From Pseudopyrenochaeta lycopersici (lineage: Eukaryota > Ascomycota > Dothideomycetes > Pleosporales > Pseudopyrenochaetaceae), in assembly GCA_003313425.1 (NCBI GenBank), contig NHZP01000032.1, positions 434,001-498,000 on the forward strand: a stretch of 64,000 bases of DNA, given 5' to 3'. The notes below the pieces were generated by a model. It ran no database searches. It worked only from the letters and a program-made list of their open reading frames with translations, and was not told where the DNA came from. This document shows positions 1 to 11,228 of the stretch, piece after piece. Both the position numbers and the translations under genes were made by a program. The stretch's first letter is position 1, and every line of letters begins with the position of its first letter.

Positions 1-38
1 TATATCCCACTGCAACCAGAATAGCGAAAATCCAGTTG

Positions 39-3000
39 CTAAAGTGTAGGTCTTTCAATCAAACTTGCCTCTGCATCTGGAGGTTTACTATGCGCCTCAA
101 AATAGTCCCACTCATGATTCATATGCAGACCTTCTAAGAAAGGTTTGCACATGAAACAATAATCTACGCCTGTACATGTGCGACAATAGAAACGGGGGCC
201 GTAAATGTCCTGTCTTAAAGTAAGATGGTGTTCAATCGCGTTCTTTGTCTACTTACGTGGAAGCATCCATTGCACCAATAACCGCCATGACGTTCACCGT
301 GGAGCCTGGTGGTATCAGATTCTGGGCCGAGTTGAGACCTGCAAGACGTAGATAAGCCTTGTAGTATGCTTTCATTACCGTGAAAGACAGCGATTGCAAA
401 AGGACTCCATTGGCCTTCAACTTCTCGGACCGTGATATTTTCGCCGCGAAATCCTCGCTCTACTAGTAGTTCTATAGCTCCAGGTACCCCTGCTCTGCAT
501 GCCCAGTGAAGAGGGCTCCAATGATGACCCTTGCACGAGGACTCCAGATTCTTATCTAAAACTATACTGATAACTTTTGATGAGCCTCCTGAAGCGGCGT
601 AACTTAGCAAGGTATCGCCTTTTACGTCCTCAGCCATAGGATCGAGGCCTAGGCCAATGAGATATTGGAGAGTATCCAAATGCCCGCCTCTTGCAGCAAG
701 TAGAAGGGGTGTGCGACCGTAAGGTTCGTTGAGGTATAAATCTGCGTGACACTGCTTATAAGCAAACCGCAACATGTCTGTGTATCCTTTAAAGGCTAGC
801 AGATTCATAACAGTGCCGTAGTGGGAGTCAAGGCCATTCACGGCAGAATATACTCCTTTCTCTAGAAGCAGCTTGACAACACCATGATGACCTTCGTAAG
901 CTGCTGCGTTGAGTGGTGTCCAGCCGTTGCGGTTAGTTACTGCGATGTGTGCTCCCTTCTCAAGCAACAGCCCGACAACATCGGCATGGCCACTGTTCGC
1001 CGCTGAGTAGAGCGGCATCCCACCATCGTTGTTAGTTACGGAATAGTCTGCCCCTTTCTCTAGCAATAGCCTCACCACCTTAATATGGCCTTCGTCCGCT
1101 GCTGAGTTGAGTGGCGTCCAGCCATCATTGGTAGCAATTGTGATGTCTGCTCCTTTCTCTAGTAACAGCTCAACCACCTCAAGATGACCACTGTCAGCGG
1201 CTGCGTTAACGGGTGTCCAGCCGTTGATGTTAGCGACTGCAATGTCTGCTCCCTTCTCTAGCAGCAGCTTGAGAATCTCAATATGGCCACTGTTCGCCGC
1301 TGAGTACAGGGGTGTGACACCATCGTTGTTAGCAGCTGTGACATCTGCGCCTTTCTCTAGCAACAGCTTAACCACCTTGATATGCCCTTCGTCTGCTGCT
1401 ACGTTGAGTGGCATCCAACCGTCTTTCTCAGCAATTGTGATGTCGGCTCCCTTCTCTACCAAAAGCTTAACCACCTCAAAATGGCCACTGTCAGCGGCTG
1501 CGTTAACAGGTGTCCAACCGCTGCTATTAGTAGCTGCGACGTCTGCTCCTTTTTCAATCAATAGTTTAACAATCTCAACATGGCCATTGTTCGCCGCTGA
1601 GTAGAGGGGGGTTATGCCATCTTTGTTAGCAGCTGTGACATCTGCTCCATTTTCTAAAAGTTGCTTGACAATTTCCAGATGTCCGTTGTTGGATGCTTGT
1701 TGTAATGGTATTAATCCAAGCTCAGTATTGACTGTAACGTCTGCTCCATTATCTAGCAGCAGCTTAACAATCTCGACGTGGCCGTTGTTTGCTGCCGCTG
1801 ACAGCGGTGTAATTCCATAGCCGTTAGGGACCGCGATCTCTGCGCCCTTCTTTAGCAGCAGCCTAAAAGTCTCGACATGGCCATTGCATGCTGCTGAATA
1901 GAGGGGTGTCATGCCAAGGTTGTTAGTGACTGCGATGTTTGCTCCCTTCTCTAGCAAGAACTTGACAACCTCGAGATGGCCACCATCAGCTGCTGCATTT
2001 ATTGGCGTCCAGCCGCCATTATTTCTTGTTTCTTTGTCCGCTCCAGCTGCAAACAGTCGACAGAGCACGTCGTAATTTCCACTCTTAGCAGCCGTGTAGA
2101 GAGGTGTCCTCCCAAAGGAGTCTTTCAGTGAATGATCTAGACCTCTATCCAGCAATGCTCTTACTGCAAACCCATGTCCCTCATTTATAGCAGCATTGAT
2201 TGGGACCCCAAATTTTCCTCCTTCTATATTTGGGTCTGCACCATACTCAAGCAGCTTGTTCATTGCTGTTTCGTGGCCCTTGAAACAAGCAGCTTGCAAA
2301 GGTGTGCCGTACTCGCCTCCCGCTTTGTTTAACTGAGCTGCATCTTGTGCCAAGATATGGTCCATGGCTTCAGGAAGGTCAAACAAGGCTGCGTAGTACA
2401 ATGGGGTTGCTGCACCTCCTTTATCCATTGGGCTTTCATTTGATATGCTTTCTGAGGCCTCGATATATTTTTTCCAAAGATCAAAGCTTCTGTTTCCTAA
2501 GCCAAAGAAGTTTTTCACTAGACCGATCAGATTAGTTTTGTCCCCTCCGAATGCTGCTATGTGCAAGTTCCAATTTCTTGCTGCATAGTCGATGAAGCCA
2601 CATCGATACTCAGAGTCGCTCTGCGCTGTGTATCGCTCCCAAGCATACTCATTGTCTACGAAGTTGAGACAAATTGTAGCTAGATGTTCATGCTGTTCGA
2701 CCTGAGTAAGAGATTGGATAGGTACCAAATAAGACTTCGTTACATCAAGCGGACCTCTAGACAGGGTAGGAAGCAAAAATTCTCGAACTGACTGATGTAT
2801 AAGATGAATGGTCCTCAGTTTCGCTCCATCTGTGGGTCTTTTTGCTCTGGTTTCAACAAGGCCTCCGCAAATATTAATAATCTCGTCTTTGATATATTCC
2901 TCGTCCATCTCGTCAGGTAAGTCGTCCCACTGTAGTGTAGCACCATCATCGTCATAGTCAACAACAAGTGCCTCGGTGATCTCGGCCACATTCAAAGGCC

Positions 3001-5399
3001 GGAAGGCATATGTAGTCCACTCCAATATAGCCAAAGCGCGTTTTCGATTTTCTGGAACGTGGTTTTGAATGATTTGCCAGTTCCGCTCGTAAGTTCTGTG
3101 TAGTCCGGCTGGCATATTCTCCACGATCGAGCGCAATCGTTTTGCATTTTTACCACTCTGCAACTGATCCTGTTGTAGCTTAATCCATAAAAACATCCCT
3201 TCACACTTTTCAGCGAGTTGTCCTGCAAGATCTTGTTTAAGTCGGTCGTCCTTCTTAGGCAATTTTTCGTTTACCACACTCTTAGAGAAAAGCGATATGT
3301 CATTTCGTACGTCTTTTACAGTGATCCTGCATTGGGCTATGGCATGGCCTGCCTCCTCGATGTTTCCAAATAGTTCTGACTCTATGTCTGTTTCATTTCG
3401 ACTCATAATGAGAATCCGAGAGGCGGTTCGATGAGTGGCTTCCTTGAGATTTCGTAGAAATTTAGTTCGCGCATTATCTACTCGGCTATACTCGTCAAAT
3501 CCGTCAAGAACAAAGGCGCAGCCGTGGATATCAGAAACGATGCATCTAAAAAGGTACCACAGCATAGAGTCAGGTGCTCTCTGCCCAGGCACAAGGTGCC
3601 TATGTACCATTTCTAGAATGTTCAAGTCAAGTTGTGACATCTGCGCAATCCAAGACCTAATTACGAAGTTTGGATCTCCTCCTGATTGAGCATGCGGAGA
3701 TGCAAAGAAGTATGCAACAGGAAAGAGCTGATTTCCTTTCAGATATTCGACAACTTGCGCGCAGAGCACCGTTTTGCCAAATCCAGCAGCGGCAGAGACC
3801 CACAGTACTTTCGTTTTTTCATCTTGATATTCTTCTGAAACCCACGCAGTATAAGCTGGATGGCTAAATATCCATTGACACGTTCCCTCAAGACGTGATG
3901 AGACTTGTTTATCATAATACTGGGCAATATTGTGCCGTTCATTGAACTTTGTGACATCAAGCCAGTTGTTAACTATTTCTATTGACAACAGTAACTTGTG
4001 AACCTCCTGGACGCTGGCGTATTCGATCTGATTCCACATGCGGTCATCTACATTCACAATTTAGCTGGGCTTAGCAGAAAAGAAGAGAAACAGTACCCTG
4101 AACGTATTCTTCTGGCCTAGTCAATTGCGACAACAAGTCAGTCTCGTAGTCAAGCGAAGTGACTTGATGGGAGACAGGGGTAGTAGTATCAAGAAGAGTC
4201 CCTCTACGTCTACCTGCCCCAGTAAGGCCACCTGTCATCGGCTTTGGAAGTGATCTTCCGTTTTTGTTTCTGGTATTCTTCTCCAGAAAGTTGGGTCTGT
4301 TGTCCTCGTGGAATTTGGAACTACTGCGCAACTGTAAATTTCTACGCTCGTTGGCATTGATTTTATCATGGGTATTGCTCGTAAAGCTCTTGAAAACATC
4401 GTTGGGGTCTCGGACTTCTAACCGGGAGTCATAAGTTTTCTTCTCTTTTGGTTCTGGCTCGTTGTTTTTAAACTCGGAGACCAGAAGGCGCTCTGCCACT
4501 TTGGAGTTATGAATTTCTTTATATTGTAGCACATTCGCATGGGTACTATGAGTCCCGGATTGATCTGATCGTTCGACAAGGCCTGAGTATCTGCTGTGGG
4601 GTATGGCGGGGGAGAGCTCGTAGTTGCTCTTTGTCGGCTCTACAAAAAAACCCCGCGGTGCTAGAGATAACGATTGCGTTGGTGAAGATTTGCCCAATTC
4701 TCCGATCAGTCGCTTGAACGCCATCCTTTGACCCTCTCCATATAGCGGTGCCATCTGAATGTCTAGAACACCCAGAAGACAGTATGCTCTATCCTCTTCG
4801 CGTTTTGTCTGGCGTTCTCCTAACCACGATAATCGCGCTTGGATACTAAATTGGGATAGAGGGTGCCCTCGAAGCGCTTCAATGGGTACGCCAGTAACCT
4901 CCGCAATGAGTGACATAAGCGAGTTCTTATCGCCCAGTCGGCTATGTTCTCGGGAGAAGAACTCAACAGAAGGAGGAGCAAGGAGTTCTTGCAGAGTCCA
5001 ACCTCGTTTGAACCATCTACTCTCCTGGATAGACCGCCTGTCTATGGCAAAGTCGGCGATAGAAACGTCGGATAGATAAACGTAGCATTTCGCTGCGCCC
5101 TTGTACCAACGAAACATTGAGATAATCGCTTCTGAAAGCTCTGAGCTGCTTGATCTGTCGATACAGCAGGTATCTATCCAGCAGTACTGTAACCCGTCAT
5201 TTTCAGCTTGCTCCCCACAGAACGCAAGCTTTCGGTAGCCAGCCTTGCTCTTCTCAGTTCCTTTTGCCAGATCTCTAAAGGTGACTTCTTCACCGTCTGC
5301 TCCCCATGTATGTGAAAGAATTCCATATGGAGGGAAGGGTCCTCCTTCAAAGTTTATCAGGCGGAAATCGCCAACGCCTCGAATTTGCAGGAGGCGCAT
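39..5399 (-). CDS. HET-NACHT-ankyrin-ZZ NLR-like receptor, three exons
   Basis: Predicted cytosolic STAND/NLR protein of the heterokaryon-incompatibility type. In known family members, ligand sensing by the repeats opens the NACHT ATPase and triggers the N-terminal HET cell-death domain. I join exons 5399-4097, 4047-257 and 209-39. The 49-nt intron (4096-4048) and the 47-nt intron (256-210, GTAAGT...ACAG) both keep frame, giving 1754 aa. HET (about 1-250) shows YGILSHTWG, YCWIDTCCID and RWFKRGWTLQELLAP. A charged linker follows, then NACHT with P-loop GFGKT (about 523) and Walker B VLDGFDEY (about 615), then about 20 ankyrin repeats (about 980-1665). The last exon completes a ZZ-like finger (WCNGC...FYCRTC...YCFMC...H). 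Unspliced, HET stops at 4071, 32 nt before the first NACHT ATG (4039), so two genes are possible but less likely. The ATG at 5399 opens directly on the HET domain. No internal breaks seen. Confidence 0.82.
900..1800 (-). repeat. Higher-order ankyrin repeat array, about 297-bp period
   Basis: Inside the NLR gene the 33-aa ankyrin units are organised in triplets: a TPLYSAAN-type unit, a TPVNAAADSG-type unit and a PLNVAADEGH-type unit recur in that order. At DNA level the matching blocks start near 1007, 1305 and 1601, about 296-297 bp apart, and read nearly alike. This points to recent duplication or gene conversion of three-repeat blocks, known for the repeat domains of fungal incompatibility NLRs. 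Unequal exchange could change repeat number. Confidence 0.75.
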
Positions 5400-6997
5400 G
5401 AGGAAAGAGTAGTTTGGGGGATTAGACTATGCAAGCTAGGAACAAGGATAGCAACACATCGGAAAAACTAGGTACTCTGATGACTATAGATGTGCTAATG
5501 AATGAGCAGGCAGTATCACATGGACTGAGACGGGTGGTGTCGGCGGGGTAGGCAACTACAACAAGGCTGAACTGCAGGATTGCGACCACGTGACCATGTA
5601 AGCGAGCCTCGTCAGCAACACGGATAAGACGGAGCTCTTGATACTGCCACCTTTAGCGGGGAAGGTGATTGACACGCGCTGGGGGTGAAATTGCAGCATT
5701 GCAGTAAGCGTATCTTTGTGCACGAAAGGGCATTTGAATTCGCTGAAGGAGCAGGATATTATCTCAAAATTTATTCCGTTTGGTTCGCGGCCGTTCGATC
5801 CCGTTCCCAGGCGGCAAGTGTCTCAGCAAATGTTTGTGGAGGAGCTCTAATCGCTACCTCGACCCAGCCACACCAAAGAGCGCACAATCAACAAGCCAAG
5901 TACAAACATGCTTCAGACGCAGCAACCAGCGCTCAAATTGTCAAGCACATTACGGGCGATAGTTGACTAGAACCCAAGTTTCACGATTGGGCAAGTAAAC
6001 AAGACAAGAAGAAGCCCCGTAGTCGACAATCAGCCAGTGCCTTCACCTAAATACAAGGAAATTCTCGAGGCTGATCCTTGAGACATAGCGACCCGGTAGG
6101 CAATGGTCGAGCCCAGGCACCTAAGTATTACAATAGCTATCAGGACACACTTACCGATAACCTCCACGCCGGTCCGTTACACCGATCCATCAGCGTTCGC
6201 AACGTCCCGCATCGGCGAGCCATCGAAGTAAAGGGCACTCCCTTCTTTGCGAATCTAAACCCCGGCAAATTACTGGGAGGTTTTGACGTACGATTCAAGC
6301 CAACACTAGCAACTCTATCTACAACTCAATTTTTTACATACGACTCGTTCTTCTAGCTTGAATTGAAACGGCTCAGCAGGATTGCATCGCACTCACCGCA
6401 ACCACAATTACCCTAACTTAATACCACAGCTACTGGAACCAGGAAGAAGTGTCCGCTTGAACTCGTAGATGTTGCACATACATTGCAGATTTAGACGGGA
6501 GCTCGACCGTAATCGATATTGAGCGTAAACGTTATGCGACTGTTATGAGAGATACAGCGGTAGAGAGAGATTAAGAATAGACGCTGCTGAGGATTGAGGG
6601 GGCCTTCAAGGTCTGTATGAAGCCGTCGTGGCAAAAAAAACATACGGGAAGTTTAGTAAACGCATTTGGAGCGGCAATTTCCATTCAGACAGTGAATTCA
6701 AGATCTAGAGAAGTTGTTCACCATATATCTACGATTAACACTACCACAGCTATGGTACGAATGAAATATGAAAATGCCTTCGTCTGGTGTAATTGCGCAA
6801 ACATCGCGCTTACCATATCAGTTAATTGATACCGGAAATTCTGTGAAAGCTAGACTGGTAATACGAAAATCTACGTGAGGCTCTGAAACAGCTGCGAATA
6901 GCGTTATGAATTAACCACTATAAACATCTCAAGGGCCCACGAATGACAAATTCAGGATACTCCCTTGACAACGCTGCAATCAATGTAAGACAAAACT
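5400..6997. other. Intergenic; NLR upstream region and no recognisable gene
   Basis: The first few hundred bases upstream of 5399 should hold the NLR promoter, but I see no clear TATA or other motif. The rest contains only short ORFs on both strands (for example 5685-5966 and 6078-6356, plus) with no family resemblance, balanced codon use or splice pattern I can defend. Confidence 0.5.
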
Positions 6998-8517
6998 TTA
7001 TACAGAAAACATAGCGGTAACCACCAGTGTCATGCCGGTTCTCCATACTCCGAAATTTTGGGACCATCTTTCGTCGGCATTCTGTGCGGATTGGCTACCG
7101 TGGCAAATGGAACGATACATGGAAACCCGCGATCTCGCGTTGGAATAGATGCCCTTAACCTGTTCGAAGAGTTGTAACGAAGTGTCTGATGTGATTTCAA
7201 GGAGATACTTCAAACCGGTGCGTTCGAAAAGCTGAGATAGTTCTTGGACACTCAAAGGTGGTTTTGGCTCAATGGCGCCGATCTCTGAATTGACCCTCAA
7301 GAGTGCCGCAATATCGTTGAGTGACACAGGGACGCCTTTCTCTATCTCAAGAAATTCCCATTTACTGTTACATAGTAACATATCGTGACGTATGATCATC
7401 TCCTGTAGAGACCAGGGTGAGGTAAACCATCTATTTGGTTCCCAGATCTTGGTTTCAAGCTCTCGACGCAGTTGATCGTGATCAAGTAGTTCAAGGGGGT
7501 CATTTGCAGCAGCCCAAGCATTCTCGAGTGAATGCGACAAATCCGCGTTGTTTACAACAGTCCTTGGTCATGCTGCTAGGTACTGGAGGCTTAAGTAAGC
7601 CAGCGCCGCGGACAGAGAAGCACAGGGAGGTCGTCAAGTCAAACGAAGGTTTCGAGTGCTCTGTGCAAATTTTGCGGTACATATCTGATCTCCCAGTCCT
7701 TCCGCAAATCAGGTTCGAGTGTGGATCCTTGAGGAATAGTGAGCAAATCGATTCAGAAGTAGCGCAAGTGTTGGACAGAGATTTTGCGGCAGCTCCTCCA
7801 CCTTGAATTTGCTATTCTGGGGAGCCTTCCATGGCACGCCTGGAAGCTCTAGCCATGGCGCAGATGCATCTTGCCAGCGGACGCAAGAGTGACTTATTCC
7901 GGCATAGTCAGGAACGTCGTTGGGGAACGGTCCGTCAGGCGAATTAATCTCCTCGACTTCTCGTGTCTTTCCGAGCTAGGAATACCAAAGATAATGTGGT
8001 GTCTTGTCAAGCAAACTTATCTCTGGCACAATGGATTCACTGTGGGAAGAAAAACTCGGGACCAACAATGCGTTGGTAGCGGGTGGGACAGGAGTTCAAT
8101 AGGATGTCGCGATTCTTCGCATCTCGCATAGTATATAGCTTGTCGGCGAAGGCTCTCAAGTTGCTGCCCATCGAGACGCTTGCGAGAAAATATTTTGTAT
8201 CCACGGCTAAGGAATTCATAATAATTCAGTCTAGCTAGTATATCATGATACGTGAGCCTCTTGCATGCGCGTGAGACGCGTTTCTCTGCAGCCCTGGCGT
8301 CTTGCTCGATGTGTTGATTTGCTTGATGAGCTTGCATTCATTCTAGGAGCACATCAAACGAGTTTTGCAGAGGCGTACTGAGGCAATTTGTGTGTTCGGT
8401 TCTCTGTTGGGGATCTTTAAGCTGCTTCAACAAGATGCCGCACTTTCGAAGACTCGCATGGCTGTCCATTTTGGGTTCGATCGGGGAGAAATGCAATGGA
8501 GCTGACAATAGTTGCAT
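6998..8517 (-). pseudogene. Degenerate HET-like gene
   Basis: Reading on minus from an ATG at 8517 gives a continuous coding-like frame broken by stops at 8338 (TGA) and 8017 (TAA), a one-base shift near 7950, and at least one more shift between 7740 and 7540. The last piece (7540-6998) contains RWFTSPWSLQEM followed by a hydrophobic DMLLC stretch. This resembles the WTLQE block of HET-family proteins. The rest of the protein is unfamiliar, so HET membership rests on that block. It lies 1.6 kb upstream of the NLR gene on the same strand, as expected for a cluster of incompatibility-type genes. Both nonsense codons could come from single C-to-T or G-to-A changes. I see no intron solution that removes all the breaks. 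Confidence 0.55.
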
Positions 8518-9469
8518 GTTTAGATTTTTCTACTGGACAGGTAGCAGCGTCGAGCCATAATTGTTTGAGCAATAAGGCTGTGGTTTGCTATGGCGATGAT
8601 AAGCCGCATGCTGCCAGGCGACGTGAGCCCGTTGCAGTAAGAAAATAGTACGACTTTCAATTGAACAGAGCTAGAAGGAGACTGGCTGCTCACTACCTTG
8701 CAACTAAGCAGCATTTCGTTAGTTAGTTGGTTGGTATTTGTTTTCGTTTAAGGGACAGGGGCTGAGAGCCTCATGTGTCGTGGTGGCGGAACGCAATTTG
8801 GCGTATAACTGCGAGCTAGTGAGGTTCAGCCAACGCTGAAATCTACCGAATACCGCCCTTATTGCCCCATAATTTACCTATTAATACCTTGCATGGCTTG
8901 AAACTGCCGGCTCTGCATACCTAGGACTTGGCCATCAAGACTTTATTTCCTTAACCGACTTCACCAGGTTCCTAACTTCGTGTACCCAGACCCGTGTAAA
9001 ATGGAAGGATTGCGAGCGCAAGCCCGCCAAAGGTTTCTGAAAGAGCAAGGTTTCAAGCAGAACGCAGATCTCCACAAAGTACAAATACCGTGTATAACGA
9101 TTGGGAAATTCAGAACAGAGACGACCGTTAGCGAGCCGACTATTCCCTAGTTGTCATCCAAAGAAACATATAGGCAATTCACACAACCTATTCCGATGTG
9201 CAAGAACGAAACGGCCATCGCGACGCTGAAGCTCGTAAAAGTCGACCGCGGCACTGATAGAGTTTTGTGGATCGACCAGTAACTGTTCATGAATCTCTTT
9301 GATGAACTTGGTTTCGATTTGTATTGGTTGCATCTCATCCTTCGCTCCATCTATGGCTTCTTTGCACAACGTAGCCGGAGCGGTGCCCCGCACACCTTCT
9401 ATCTTCACACAGTCTTGTACACTTTAATCTGGTCATATGACTTAAGCGAAGCACCGGTAACTACAAAGG
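8518..9469. other. Intergenic; only short ORFs
   Basis: Contains a 49-codon ATG ORF at 9001-9150 (plus) and an 84-codon ORF at 9408-9154 (minus). Neither resembles a family I know and neither has convincing splice sites. The segment 8520-8714 is probably the former upstream region of the HET-like pseudogene. Confidence 0.4.
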
Positions 9470-10345
9470 ATGCTCGGGAGATATGACCATCAGCCACCAT
9501 TATACAACAACTTCGTGCGTTCGATGATTTACAACAAAGATAAGATCGACGATGCGCGATTCTGTTCGTTCATGTGCGCTACACAGCTTGTTGACTGGGT
9601 GGAAGACTCTGTGAAAGACAACCTCATACGAACACGTCGTATCGAAGCACAAACTGAACATGGACCGTGGCGCGAGGCGGGCACAGCACGATACCATCCC
9701 GACACGGACGAATTGGTAAGAAGATCAAAATAGATGGGAACGACTCTCACTGAGCTTTTAAATGTTTTTCGACATGGTTCGATAACGAATACGATACTAA
9801 ATGACTTATCCTCATATCTACCGTCTTCACATACTCGTCCACCAACCATCCAATCTATAAATACAAATACCTCCGTCTCTACGCCTTCACCTACCCAAAT
9901 AAGCCCAATTCACAATTATGCTGCACCTTCACTCGCTCAAATTCCGGCAGGTATAACAGTGACTACATCTGTTGTAGATAAGATTCTCGCTGCCGTGGCC
10001 TTTTTCCGTGGCCAGGTCGAATTCGGCGAGCAGCAAGCTAGCTATCTACAAGAAAGAGCTCGAACTCAACATTCGGTAGTACGTCCTCCTCCTCGCCCTT
10101 TTCCCTCACTCCCTTGCCCTTTTATCATCCTCTCTACCTCTTCCAGCTTAAATAACCCCTTGCTAAGTCCCTCCCAGAATCTTCAACCTACTCACTCGCC
10201 ACGATGCAGAAAACAGCGCTTCAATCGCCAGTGCTGCGCAAAAAGACAGTTACTCGATGAGGAAGAGAAGGAGGAGACAGGTTTTTGGAAGATGAGGAAA
10301 ATTTTGGAGGGGAGTAGAGGGACTAGAATAAGTAAGGGTGTGTAA
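9470..10345 (+). pseudogene. Unrecognised ORF with one in-frame TAG
   Basis: Two ORFs share a frame and are separated only by a TAG at 9731-9733: 87 codons (9470-9733) then 203 codons (9734-10345). The first part has an acidic/basic mix around DWVEDSVKDN. The second has a Ser/Thr/Pro-rich stretch, then a possible helical segment ending EQQASYLQERARTQ near 10070. A candidate intron starts at GTAGTA after that segment and ends at the CAG near 10178, which would remove a Pro/Ser-rich stretch. I recognise no domain. It may be a decayed gene, a gene with misread exons, or chance. Confidence 0.2.
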
Positions 10346-11228
10346 AAGTAGTAAAATGAAGGAGGAGGTAGGTTCCTTGCAAGTGAGGCGCAGTTTCGGA
10401 GACCATTGGCCTAAGAATGCGAAGAAACAGTTTGCCAGGTTTAATGCCGGATTCAACAAACTTAGCGATGTGTTATACACTTTCAAATGCAGCCTATCCA
10501 AACGGAGATGTCGTTGCTACACAGATAATTATATGCAGAGAGGCAGTTTACACACGCCAGAAACTCGCTCAAACGCATATCATTTGCCAAGATCTTCCTT
10601 CATCCCTTGATTCATCTGCCTCTTATAGATCACTCTCGGATATGATCCTATCAGTGGTCCCTTTCTTGGGTATCTATGATGTGACATTACACGATAATTC
10701 GCCATGTACGTCGTGGGCAATCTCATTTATGGATTTGCAACCGTATTTATGAGGGAATAGAAAGTTGAGATGACAGGGGCAATGCAGTGGGCTAGAATCA
10801 CGATCACATGTGCCAGCTTAGCTTCACTATCTCGGGTGGGGTCCATTACCCCACCCGCTTTGTGCTCATCCAAGAGTCGAAAGCTCACTTACTTTGTTTG
10901 TGTCAAACAGCCTTTGCTCGAACTTGGCGCGTACGCTAAAGGTATCCCATAGATCAATAACAGGGAAGCTGAGTACGCCGTTCTGTCAGGTGCCACAGCC
11001 ACTTAAAAGTCTTACACCCATTATTTCTGACGGCGAATGCACCTACATTTGCAGAGTCCTACTACCTGAGACGATATTCTTAGACGCAACGGTATCTTAG
11101 CCTCACTCTTCTCAATAAGTACTACCAAGTCTCTAGATATAAATTTGTCGTCGTCTGGCCGCCACAGGTCATCCCTCGGGGTTTGATCACGCTGAAGTCA
11201 GTGCATAAGCAAAGCGTTGGTAAGGGAC
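10346..11228. other. Intergenic; no supported gene
   Basis: Short overlapping ORFs in several frames (10338-10610, 10417-10752, 10770-11100, plus) show no domain or consistent splice pattern. The part nearest 11228 could be heavily decayed 3' sequence of the LINE relic next to it, but I could not align it to endonuclease or reverse transcriptase motifs. Confidence 0.35.

Noticed and set aside
1224..1820. Plus-strand ORFs across the ankyrin region
   Set aside because: They are antisense shadows of the repeat codons of the NLR gene, with repetitive Ser/Ala/Pro products.
4039..4057. Independent start of a NACHT-ankyrin gene
   Set aside because: The frame at 4057 begins at GTG, not a fungal start, and the nearest ATG (4039) is 32 bp from the end of the HET frame; a shared intron explains both better.
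9154..9408. 84-codon minus-strand ORF
   Set aside because: No recognisable motif, overlaps other open frames, no splice sites that extend it convincingly.
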